DNA of 64,000 nt from an uncultured Acidobacteriia bacterium. Its GTDB lineage: Bacteria; Acidobacteriota; Terriglobia; Bryobacterales; Bryobacteraceae. A program made the translations under genes and the position numbers. Below are positions 9,177 through 16,782 of the stretch, in pieces. Below the pieces are notes generated by a model. It did no database searches. It had not been told where the DNA came from and saw nothing but the letters and a program-made list of their open reading frames with translations. The first letter of the stretch is position 1; every line of letters begins with the position of its first letter. The stretch is from contig CAIKMJ010000008.1 of NCBI GenBank assembly GCA_903828455.1, positions 122,613 through 186,612 of the forward strand, read 5' to 3'.

Positions 9177-9219
9177 GCGGCCCCTTCCCTCCTCGCACCG
9201 ACAAAACCCTATCTTTTCG

Positions 9220-9267
9220 CCAGTACTGCCTAAGAAAAACCCGAAAGTTAATCTTTGGCAGTATTGG
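9220..9267. promoter_or_regulatory. 11-bp inverted repeat upstream of the fibre cluster
   Basis: CCAGTACTGCC at 9220-9230 faces GGCAGTATTGG at 9257-9267, complementary except for one G/T position, separated by 26 bases of A-rich sequence. It lies 55 bases before the first pilin-like gene. It could be a terminator-like hairpin for the glycosyltransferase message (no T-run follows) or an operator with two half-sites. Confidence 0.45.
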
Positions 9268-9321
9268 ATAACACCGGAGAAATACCTAAAATCACCATAG
9301 CCAGAGGATATTGCTTAGGCC

Positions 9322-9861
9322 ATGCTCAGACAAACAATCCAAACGATGACGAAGCGCACCGCGGCGATCGCGGCGCTTCTGACGCTGAGCAGTCCGGCAT
9401 ATCCGGTGACGGTGACGGTCACAGAATCTTTGTCCGCAGTGTTCAATGCCGCCGGGAAATTGTCAGTTCCGGGGACGGTGACACTGACACAGGGTCCGGG
9501 ATTCTTCAATTCATATACAGGCAGCGTTCTGATGACCTATCGCGCGCGAACGGTCAACGGTGCAACCATCACCATGGTTGTCACTTCGGATTTCCCGGCC
9601 GGCGGACCTTCCGTCGCGGCGGGGAATCTGACCTACACGTGCTCGGGAGCCACCCTCGGAACCGCTTGTACGGGCCAAAACGTGGCCAGCACCACCTCGA
9701 CGACCACAGTGCTCACGGTACCGGCCAACTCCTGTACCGGCACCAGCTGCGGCAACGCCGATCCAAATTCTTTAACCCTGACATTTACGCTGCCGGACAA
9801 TCCGACGGCTCAAACAGGGTCTTACTCAGCCAATGTGCAGTTCACAATCAGTGCAACCTAA
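9322..9861 (+). CDS. Secreted pilin-like subunit A
   Basis: 179 residues with a signal peptide ending near SSPAYP. The mature chain is Thr/Ser/Val-rich, beta-strand in character, with paired Cys residues (TYTCSG...GTACTG; NSCTGTSCG). It aligns to the next gene's product along its whole C-terminal half: both share a GGPSVA box, a TYTC/SYTC strand, and a terminal strand ending FTISA. That architecture, a short Ig-like secreted subunit beside a PapD-like chaperone, resembles fimbrial subunits, but I do not recognise a named family. First gene of a five-gene run. The ribosome site is AGAGGA, spaced about 12 nt before the ATG. Confidence 0.68.
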   Translation: MLRQTIQTMTKRTAAIAALLTLSSPAYPVTVTVTESLSAVFNAAGKLSVPGTVTLTQGPGFFNSYTGSVLMTYRARTVNGATITMVVTSDFPAGGPSVAAGNLTYTCSGATLGTACTGQNVASTTSTTTVLTVPANSCTGTSCGNADPNSLTLTFTLPDNPTAQTGSYSANVQFTISAT

Positions 9862-9909
9862 CGGGACAGAGAGACCAATATTTTCGATCAGGGAGAGATC
9901 AGAGGACCT

Positions 9910-10455
9910 ATGAAACGCATATCCAGAATAAAGATGATGACTTGTGGCCTGATGGTGTTTTTCGCCGCCAACGCTCCGGCCCAGTCTGCAAGCGGTACCA
10001 CCACGCTGTCGGTTGTAGTTCCGGCGGAAGCAGCGCTCACCGTCACCACGGCAACCACGAACATGGCGACGGCCAGCACCACCTTCGGTTCGGCCTTCAC
10101 CGGCAGCACCAGCGTCAACCTGAAGTTCCGCACCAGCGCCACCACGGGCAGCGGTACTGTAACAGTGAAGATCACCACCGACTTCAGCCCGACCGGCGGA
10201 CCCTCGGTGGCAACCCCGCCGACCGCCGGCGACGCCCTGTCGTACACCTGTAGCATTACCTCATCGGCCGCCTGCGTGACTGGTTCTACCACCGCCAGCA
10301 CCGGTTCCGCGACAAATGTCGTCACCATGGGCGCAGCCAAGCACTCTGCCAACGCGGGCGATGTTGCCACCGTGGGCTGGTCGCTGACCGATGACCCGGT
10401 CTATGCCCAGGGTACCTACACCGCCACGGCGACCTTCACCATCTCGGCGTCGTAA
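9910..10455 (+). CDS. Secreted pilin-like subunit B (paralogue of A)
   Basis: 181 residues with signal peptide (cleavage after NAPAQS or nearby). The mature protein is low in charge and very rich in Thr, Ala and Ser; it repeats the features of subunit A: a TTDFSPTGGPSVA box, SYTCSI strand with a second Cys in AACVTG, and the terminal strand ATFTISAS. An alternating hydrophobic C-terminal strand is what donor-strand-exchange pilins use to contact their chaperone. RBS AGAGGA precedes the ATG. The gene lies 48 bases after subunit A, so a tandem duplication is the simplest origin. Could alternatively be a non-fimbrial surface coat protein. Confidence 0.68.
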   Translation: MKRISRIKMMTCGLMVFFAANAPAQSASGTTTLSVVVPAEAALTVTTATTNMATASTTFGSAFTGSTSVNLKFRTSATTGSGTVTVKITTDFSPTGGPSVATPPTAGDALSYTCSITSSAACVTGSTTASTGSATNVVTMGAAKHSANAGDVATVGWSLTDDPVYAQGTYTATATFTISAS

Positions 10456-10466
10456 GTAAAGGACGA

Positions 10467-11000
10467 ATGATGCTCGCCGCACTTGCTTGTGGATTAGCAG
10501 CGATCAGTGGCTTCGCGGGGGTGACTGCGCAGGCGCAGCCCGCCCTGCGGAGCCAGCAGGTCTCTGTTCGTCCGCAGGCGGCGGCGATTACTTTTTCGCT
10601 TGCCAGTCCCTCGCCTGTCAGCTTTACCCTCAGCGATCCGGATGCCGCCCCTGCGGCCGGAGCAAGCACACTGATCTGGCTCGTCACCGGTGGAGCCACC
10701 GTCAGCAGCTGGAACGTAGCAGTCAGCGTTCCGACCGGTACGTTCAGCGGCTGCCCGGAAATTCCGGCGTCAGCCATCACCGCGCAGTGTTCGTCGGTCA
10801 CAGGACAAAACACCGGCGGTTGCAATACCGGCACGTTTACCCTGGGCACGACCCCGGTTCAGATCGCCAGCGGCACGGAAGCCGCCGGCACCGGGCTCTA
10901 CCTGCTAAACCTCAACCTTTTCATCACAGATGCCTGGAAATATAAAGGGCACACATCCGCATGCACACTAAACGTCACATACTCAATCACAGCCAATTGA
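10467..11000 (+). CDS. Third secreted subunit of the fibre cluster
   Basis: 177 residues with signal peptide ending VTAQAQ. It is also beta-rich with two pairs of Cys (SGCPEIP...ITAQCSS; GGCNTGT...SACTLN) and ends in a hydrophobic strand CTLNVTYSITAN similar in pattern to the two preceding subunits, but otherwise divergent from them. It starts 11 bases after subunit B and its 3' end overlaps the chaperone gene by 40 bases, a translational-coupling arrangement. A tip adhesin or anchor subunit would fit its position; this is inference. Confidence 0.62.
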   Translation: MMLAALACGLAAISGFAGVTAQAQPALRSQQVSVRPQAAAITFSLASPSPVSFTLSDPDAAPAAGASTLIWLVTGGATVSSWNVAVSVPTGTFSGCPEIPASAITAQCSSVTGQNTGGCNTGTFTLGTTPVQIASGTEAAGTGLYLLNLNLFITDAWKYKGHTSACTLNVTYSITAN

Positions 11001-11920
11001 CGGCCGCCCGGAACATCCGCGCCGCCGCGTTCTTTGTCTGCGCCTCGGCTTTTGTAGTTGCCCCGGCGTTCGCTCAGGTCGGTCTCGGCCTCGCCCCCAT
11101 GCGCGTGGAAGTCAACGTTCCCGCCGGGGCGACTCGCGCCGGCTCGCTGGCGGTTTCCAACAGCGTTGCCGCGGAGACCCGCTACCGGACCGAGATCCTG
11201 GATTTCTCGCTCGATCAGGAAGCGACGCCTCAATTCGAAGCCGATCTGCCGGCCGAATCCAAATTCTCCTGCCGCCAGTGGCTGACCTTCAATCCGATGG
11301 AAGGCACGATTGCCGGCGACGGCAGCACCACCATCCGCTACACGTTCCATGTACCGGCCGATGCCACGCCGCGGACCTACCACTGCGCCGTGGGCTTCAC
11401 CTCCCTCCCGCCGCTGCGGCGGCCGCAGGATACGCCGATCGGTATGATCTCGGCGGTTCGCGTGGTTAGCGTGTTCTACATCACGGTGGGCGACCCCAAA
11501 CCGGATGGCGAGCTGAAGTCCATCACGCTCGAAAAGGTGGACGATCCCAACACTTCCGGCCTGCGCGCCGTCTTCCAGGTCATCAATAACGGCCTGACCA
11601 ATCTTCGCGGCATCGGCAAAGTAGATGTTTTAGATGGTTCAGGTAAAGTCATCGAATCAAACGAGTTTCCGACTGCGGTCATCCTTCCTAATCGGACACA
11701 GCACATTCCCCTGACGCTCAAGAACAAACTGGGCGACGGCGAATACAAGCTGCGCACCCGCGTCAACCTCGGGACGGGCGAGATCCAGGAAGCGAGCATC
11801 GACTTCCGCCCGCCGGCCCCGGCACCCGCGGCAAAGCCTTCGTCCACCCCGGCAGCTGGTCCCGTGGCGCAGTCCATCGCGCCGGCGGGCCACTCTGCCA
11901 CACTGACCGCAGCCCGCTAG
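10961..11920 (+). CDS. Periplasmic PapD-like fimbrial chaperone
   Basis: 319 residues. After a signal peptide (ending APAFAQ) comes a beta-sandwich region LGLAPMRVEVNVPAGA / SLAVSNSVAAETRYRTEI, then SCRQWLTFNPMEGTIAGDG and IRYTFHVPADA, which follows the strand order of the PapD N-terminal domain (F/G strands and the P-x-D-A turn). A second Ig-like domain covers about 175-270. The last 45 residues are a Pro/Ala linker-like tail. In chaperone-usher systems this protein would cap subunits in the periplasm and deliver them to the outer-membrane barrel, which is encoded 7 bases downstream. The classical Arg/Lys anchor pair cannot be confirmed by eye. Confidence 0.68.
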   Translation: MHTKRHILNHSQLTAARNIRAAAFFVCASAFVVAPAFAQVGLGLAPMRVEVNVPAGATRAGSLAVSNSVAAETRYRTEILDFSLDQEATPQFEADLPAESKFSCRQWLTFNPMEGTIAGDGSTTIRYTFHVPADATPRTYHCAVGFTSLPPLRRPQDTPIGMISAVRVVSVFYITVGDPKPDGELKSITLEKVDDPNTSGLRAVFQVINNGLTNLRGIGKVDVLDGSGKVIESNEFPTAVILPNRTQHIPLTLKNKLGDGEYKLRTRVNLGTGEIQEASIDFRPPAPAPAAKPSSTPAAGPVAQSIAPAGHSATLTAAR

Positions 11921-11927
11921 GTCCGCC

Positions 11928-14678
11928 ATGCGGCTTGCGGCACAGTCGCGAATCCTGACCCTGCTGGTCATCGCCACGCTTCCGGGACGTATGTTCCCCC
12001 AGGCGACAGGCGATGGCCGGCAGGGCCTTCCCGTATTGGGTTCCGACCTCGGCCTCCCGTCGGCCGCGCAGGCTCCCCTGCCAACCTCGGGCCCCTCTGG
12101 CGGTGTGGCCGACCTGACTCTTCAGAGCTACTTTGTGGGCGGCAACTCCCAGCCTCTGACGGGCCTCGCCGGGGCGACCACCGCATTCCGTGACTTCTTC
12201 CCCGGGCTGGGAATGATTACCGGCAACATCGAAGGCTATGCCCAGAACACCCGCGGCCGGATTGGCGAGAACGTTGTCCAGCTTAAGGGTTTCCGTTGGA
12301 AAGGCCGCACCTGGACCTTCACCGCGGGCGACTTCCGCGACAGGGGCTCCCTCGTCACGCTGCCGTTTCAGAACTACTACACGCCCCAAATCGGCTTGCG
12401 CGGCGGACAGATTGAGTCTCAGGAGGGCCACCGAACCTACTCGTTCTTTGCTGGCGAAGAAACGCTCTCCGCCGGACCGCGAGTCTCCTTCCGTGTAGCG
12501 ATACCGCAAAAAGCAGCTGGAGCTTCTGTAACTCAAAGCTTTGGAAAGATGGAACTTGCGGCTCGCTACATGCACCTTTCCAGCCCGAACGATACCTACG
12601 CAAATGATCCGACCTTCTACCAGGCCGGCCGCGAATTTCGCGACTCCGATTCTTTAACAGTTTCGGCCTACTACGCTGTTTCTCCTAAACTTAAGTTCTA
12701 TTCCGACGCCACTCTTTCGCATGTCGCCTTCTTCTCGGGCGTCACGCCCGCCGCACAGCAGCCGCTTTCGTTCCTCGACGGCGTGGTCTACGATACCTCC
12801 CGGATCACTGTCCGCGCCAACTACGGATCGCAGAGCACCTCGTATCTGCCGATTCTGGGTTTGAATGCGGGCGACCGCCGGGGTCCCTATGCCGAAGTCC
12901 GGCTGCGCTTGACAAAAACTCTGGAACTCTTTGGAAATGGTGCACTTACTCGCAACAACCTGGAGCGGAATCCGCTCCTCGCGAACCTGCGTGCGCAAAC
13001 GGCAAGCGGCGGCGCTTCGCTGGTTTTGCCGTTCCATTTCAACCTGAGCGGTCAATATTCGCTGCTCGATCTGTCCAGCGATCAGCCGTCGGCCGGGCTG
13101 AGCAGCAAATCGGTCAACTCGCAGACTTCTGCCACCCTGACCAAACCGTTCGGACATCATTCGATTCGCCTTACCGTCCGCGAACTCAAACTTCGCTCGA
13201 CTATCTTCAACGAAAAACAGCCAGCTGGCGAAGTCGAAGACACGTTCAGCGTCTCCCGTTTTACCTTTGGCGCCGCCGTTCGGTTCCAGCAGGTGAACAG
13301 CACGCAGTTGCAGAACTCGGTCTTTTTCCGCGGCTCGGTCAACGCGCGGCTTGGCCGCTTCACCGCCTACGGGCAAGCGGAACTCGGCAACGATCTGGTC
13401 AATAAGTCGGTATTCGCCACCAGCACCGTGAATACGACAGTTGCCGGAATTACGCTTTCGGACTTCAAGGGTTGGACCTTTTCAGTGGAGGCATTCCGCA
13501 ATTCGCTCGTCTCGCAGCTCAACACAGTTAGCGAGTTTGCGCTTCAAACTCAGGGAGTTGGCGTATCAACCTTACTGTCTGACTTGAATCAGTGGAGTGC
13601 CTACGTCCGTGTCACGCACCGCTTTAAGTGGGGCGCGCCGCTGCCGGAAGCGACGGAACACTACCTGCTCACTCAGGTCCCTCTCATCGGATCGCTCGAA
13701 GGCTTCGTCCGCTTGTCCGGCGCTGGCGATGGAGTTGCCGAGGTTCCGGTCGTTCTCGACGGAAGTCGTTCTTCAATGACCGATGCAACCGGCCATTACA
13801 GATTCGACGAAGTGACCGAGGGACCGCATCGCGTGGAAGTCAGCAAACTGGAACTGCCGGCGGAGTACGGGCCGAACCAGAAGTCCGGCAACGGCGTCGT
13901 CGTCCATGCGCGAAAGCTGGCGCGGGCCGACCTCGAAGTCGCACTTCTCGACTGTTCGATTCGCGGGACGGTGCAGGGCGGCGAGAGCGACAGCGACAAC
14001 GCGGGAATCGCCATCACCCTGTCGCCGGGCAATCACCTGACGACCACGGACGAAAAGGGCCGGTTCACTTTTTACAACCTCGCAGCCGGCGAATATCAGG
14101 TGACAATCGATCCGGGCACGCTAGCGGAATTCTACGTGCTGACTTCGGACGAAAAGGTCGCCGTCGCCACTTCGGCCGCGAAGACTCCGGCGGTGAGCTT
14201 CACCATCGAAAAGCGCGAACCGCAGCTGCCTGTGCGAAAAGTCTTCGTTGCGCAGTCCAACACCATCGAGGCCGCGCCCACCCCGGCCGCTCCACCGGCG
14301 GCGCGCCCGGCCAAACCGGCGGCCGCTACGGCAACTCGTCCGGCCGCGCATTCCGGATCCGGAACGGCAACCTCGCCCCAGGCCACCATCGATCAGAACC
14401 CGGCCAAAAGCCCGGCTGCGCCTAAGGCCGCGCACAAGGCAGTCCGTTCGGCAATCCGGAAACTGCCTCCGGTTGCATCCGCCGTTCGAAAGGCCACCGC
14501 CGCCCCCGCTCGCAGAGTCGCGAAAAGGCCGGCACCCGCCGTGGCCGCGCGGAAGCCAGCCGTCGCCAGGGGAACCGGTCAGGTTGCGAAATTGGTCAGG
14601 AAGCCCGCTGGTCAGCCGCAGCGGACGGCGCGCGCGCTTACCGGCGCACGATCACTTCCCGCAAGTTATCGCGGGTAA
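11928..14678 (+). CDS. Large outer-membrane beta-barrel (usher-like) with basic tail
   Basis: 916 residues. A signal peptide is followed by about 550 residues of alternating amphipathic strands rich in aromatic girdle residues (residues 60-560), fitting an outer-membrane barrel. Residues about 590-665 (LEGFVRLSGAGDGVAEVPVV, TDATGHYRFDEV) and 675-760 (IRGTVQGGESDSDN, TDEKGRFTFYNLAAGEYQV) are two carboxypeptidase-regulatory-like beta-sandwich domains, analogous to the C-terminal domains of ushers. The final 140 residues are Ala/Pro/Lys/Arg-rich, like a histone H1 tail, which is unusual for an outer-membrane protein. Overall size and domain order mimic FimD-type ushers, but no clear usher signature is visible. 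Its 3' end overlaps the convergent gene by 41 bases. Confidence 0.65.
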   Translation: MRLAAQSRILTLLVIATLPGRMFPQATGDGRQGLPVLGSDLGLPSAAQAPLPTSGPSGGVADLTLQSYFVGGNSQPLTGLAGATTAFRDFFPGLGMITGNIEGYAQNTRGRIGENVVQLKGFRWKGRTWTFTAGDFRDRGSLVTLPFQNYYTPQIGLRGGQIESQEGHRTYSFFAGEETLSAGPRVSFRVAIPQKAAGASVTQSFGKMELAARYMHLSSPNDTYANDPTFYQAGREFRDSDSLTVSAYYAVSPKLKFYSDATLSHVAFFSGVTPAAQQPLSFLDGVVYDTSRITVRANYGSQSTSYLPILGLNAGDRRGPYAEVRLRLTKTLELFGNGALTRNNLERNPLLANLRAQTASGGASLVLPFHFNLSGQYSLLDLSSDQPSAGLSSKSVNSQTSATLTKPFGHHSIRLTVRELKLRSTIFNEKQPAGEVEDTFSVSRFTFGAAVRFQQVNSTQLQNSVFFRGSVNARLGRFTAYGQAELGNDLVNKSVFATSTVNTTVAGITLSDFKGWTFSVEAFRNSLVSQLNTVSEFALQTQGVGVSTLLSDLNQWSAYVRVTHRFKWGAPLPEATEHYLLTQVPLIGSLEGFVRLSGAGDGVAEVPVVLDGSRSSMTDATGHYRFDEVTEGPHRVEVSKLELPAEYGPNQKSGNGVVVHARKLARADLEVALLDCSIRGTVQGGESDSDNAGIAITLSPGNHLTTTDEKGRFTFYNLAAGEYQVTIDPGTLAEFYVLTSDEKVAVATSAAKTPAVSFTIEKREPQLPVRKVFVAQSNTIEAAPTPAAPPAARPAKPAAATATRPAAHSGSGTATSPQATIDQNPAKSPAAPKAAHKAVRSAIRKLPPVASAVRKATAAPARRVAKRPAPAVAARKPAVARGTGQVAKLVRKPAGQPQRTARALTGARSLPASYRG

Positions 14679-15339
14679 GGAAAAACTTCACAGAGTTGAA
14701 GCGGCCGAACAGCCGTTCCAGATTGCGGTTATTGAACACCTGCCCCGGCGCGCGCATGCCTCGTTCCGAGACGCGGATGGTTTTATCGTCCACCAGCCGG
14801 AAATCGTGCGAAGGAACTTCGGCCATCCGTTCGGCCGCCGTGAAGAATGCCAGCAGGTAGGACTGCGGGCGCATCACCAGCGCCAGCCGCTCCACCGTTG
14901 CGGTCAGCAGAACCGGGTTCATAAACTGCAGGGAATCCCACAGCAACACGCCATCCAGCGAATCGGCCGGATAGTCGAAATTCTGTTGTAAAAACGCCTC
15001 GATGCGAGCCGGGTTGGTCTGGTTGGCGGGATCCGAACCGAAAAAGTCGTCGATACCGCGCACCAGGTCCTGCGAATAGACCTTATGGCCGAGGTTGATC
15101 AGCAGATTGATGTTGTCCTGGTTCGCCCCGGCGCAATCCAGTATGGAAAGGCCGACCGTGTCGCGAATATTGAAGAAGAACTGCTCCAGCCCGCGACTGG
15201 GCCGCAGCGACGGCGGAACCGGCTTCGCCGGCTTTCTCATCGCCAGGCCGCCAGGCGCAGGGGGGCTCGGTGGGTTGGAAGCAGACTCGGTCAACCCACT
15301 CTCGCCGCGGAAAATCGACCGCAATTTCCCCTGGAACAA
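14638..15339 (-). CDS. SAM-dependent methyltransferase-like protein
   Basis: 233 residues. Residues about 65-180 follow a class I methyltransferase layout: SILDCAGANQDNINLLINLGHKVYSQDL (motif I and II region), then LDGVLLWDSLQFMNPVLL as motif IV, and MRPQSYLLAFF as motif V. The normal glycine-rich loop of motif I (GxGxG) is reduced to DCAGAN, so catalytic activity is uncertain. The first 45 residues are Pro/Ser-rich and low complexity. It lies 27 bases downstream of the bactofilin gene on the same strand, suggesting one transcript. Overlaps the tail of the barrel gene. Confidence 0.65.
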   Translation of the reverse strand: MFQGKLRSIFRGESGLTESASNPPSPPAPGGLAMRKPAKPVPPSLRPSRGLEQFFFNIRDTVGLSILDCAGANQDNINLLINLGHKVYSQDLVRGIDDFFGSDPANQTNPARIEAFLQQNFDYPADSLDGVLLWDSLQFMNPVLLTATVERLALVMRPQSYLLAFFTAAERMAEVPSHDFRLVDDKTIRVSERGMRAPGQVFNNRNLERLFGRFNSVKFFLTRDNLREVIVRR

Positions 15340-15365
15340 AAGTGCCCCCCGCTACCTGACGCGAA

Positions 15366-15935
15366 CTAACTCTTCGTGGCCGATCCGGCAGACGCGGCCG
15401 CCGGCGCCTCCGCGGGACGTGCCGCCGGCGTGGCGGTTACCGTCGCGGTGCTCTTCACTTCCGGCTTGCGAATGTCGATGCTGCCCTTGAACACAGCGCC
15501 GTCTTCGATGCTGATGCGTGCCGTCGTGATGTTGCCGACCAGCTTGGCGTCCTTGCGCAGATCGACCTTATCGCTGGTCTCCACGTTACCCTGCACCTGA
15601 CCGATGATCACCGCTTCCCGGGCAGAAATGTCGGCCTGTACGCGGCCGTTCGGGCCTACCGTGACCTTGTTTTCAGGAGTCTCGATGGTGCCTTCCACGT
15701 CGCCATCCACATAAAGATCTTCCTTGGCAAAGATCTTGCCGACGACTTTGACGGACTTTCCGATGGTCGCGGTGCTCTGCGGCGCCGCTGCGAAGCTGGG
15801 TGTCATGGTTGTTGACTCCTTCCTGATTTCTGGTGCGGGCGACGGTACCGACGCCTTCATGGGCGCCGGCGTGGGCGCCGGTGTAACGGACGGGCGCGGT
15901 GCCGGTGGTTCTTCTCGCTTACCCCACATGCTCAC
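15366..15935 (-). CDS. Bactofilin (polymer-forming cytoskeletal protein)
   Basis: 189 residues. The central bactofilin domain spans about 55-155 (IGKSVKVVGKIFAKEDLYVDG, ... VKGS-type turns), with regularly spaced Gly and Val typical of its right-handed beta-helix. Pro/Ala-rich unstructured tails flank both sides, as is normal. Bactofilins self-assemble into filaments at the inner membrane and organise cell shape or envelope enzymes. Start at GTG 15935 is supported by GGGAGG about 12 nt upstream. The gene is followed by the methyltransferase-like gene. Confidence 0.93.
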   Translation of the reverse strand: MSMWGKREEPPAPRPSVTPAPTPAPMKASVPSPAPEIRKESTTMTPSFAAAPQSTATIGKSVKVVGKIFAKEDLYVDGDVEGTIETPENKVTVGPNGRVQADISAREAVIIGQVQGNVETSDKVDLRKDAKLVGNITTARISIEDGAVFKGSIDIRKPEVKSTATVTATPAARPAEAPAAASAGSATKS

Positions 15936-16072
15936 GGTAAAACTGCCTCCCTGAAAATAAGTTCCCTGAAATGAGTTCCAAAATAATAGATAGAAATGTT
16001 ACGAATGGATTTGAATGCTGCCCTCTCAGTCTACCGGGCCGGGTTTGATGGCGCAACGATTGTTAAATTGGG

Positions 16073-16768
16073 TTACCGAAAAAGCCGTGCGATCAGAAAC
16101 GCGGTGGACGCCGCGGCGGCTCCGATCAATGTAGTCTGCACGCCGCCCCGCCACACCGAAACGCCGGTGAACCGGGCCTTCACGCACCCGAAGAGGAACA
16201 GCGCGAGGACGGTGATCGCCACCGATATCGTCAGCGCCGTTCCCAGTTCCACCGCGAAGAAATACGGCGACAGCGGGATCAAGCCGCCCGCCACGTACGA
16301 GGCTCCGATCCGGGCCGCGCTCCGGACGGCCTGCCGCGGATCCGGCTCCTCCAGCCCCAGTTCGAAGCGCATCATGAAGTCCACAAAGCGGCTTTCGTCC
16401 CGCCGCAGCGCCTTTACAATGGGCCGGACCTCTTCCTCACTCAAGCCCCAGCCGGCGAAAATGTCGGCCACTTCCGCTTCTTCGATGTGCGGCACTTCGC
16501 GGGTTTCCTGCAACTCGCGGGCGCGTTCGCTCCGGTAGTGCTCGGCATCGGTCTTCGCGGCAAGGTAGCCGCCGAGCCCCATGGCGATGCAGCCGGCAGC
16601 AATCTCCGCCAGCCCGGCCAGAACCACCACGTTGGTGCCGACATTGGCGCCCGAAAGTCCGGCGGCCAGCGCAAACGGCACGGTCAGTCCGTCCGACATT
16701 CCCAGCACCACGTCGCGCACAGCCGCGCCGCCGCTGAAATGCGCTTCGTGATGACTTGCCAGGCTCAT
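16073..16768 (-). CDS. VIT1/CCC1 family membrane transporter
   Basis: 231 residues. The N-terminal motif VRDVVLGMSDGLTVPFALAAGL and GGYLAAKTDAEHY are the core of VIT1/CCC1 proteins, which move iron(II)/manganese across membranes. Five hydrophobic segments are visible, with the characteristic cytoplasmic acidic helical region between the second and third (ERARELQETREVPHIEEAEV), the metal-binding loop. I used the internal ATG at 16768; an upstream frame would overlap the preceding gene's stop. It begins 14 bases after the M2 peptidase gene, so probably the same transcript. Confidence 0.9.
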   Translation of the reverse strand: MSLASHHEAHFSGGAAVRDVVLGMSDGLTVPFALAAGLSGANVGTNVVVLAGLAEIAAGCIAMGLGGYLAAKTDAEHYRSERARELQETREVPHIEEAEVADIFAGWGLSEEEVRPIVKALRRDESRFVDFMMRFELGLEEPDPRQAVRSAARIGASYVAGGLIPLSPYFFAVELGTALTISVAITVLALFLFGCVKARFTGVSVWRGGVQTTLIGAAAASTAFLIARLFR

Positions 16769-16782
16769 TGCAGTTTGGGCGG

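Noticed and set aside
9255..10253. Alternative plus-strand frame across subunits A and B
   Set aside because: Arg/Gln/His-rich, no signal peptide, and overlaps two paralogous secreted proteins in the correct frame.
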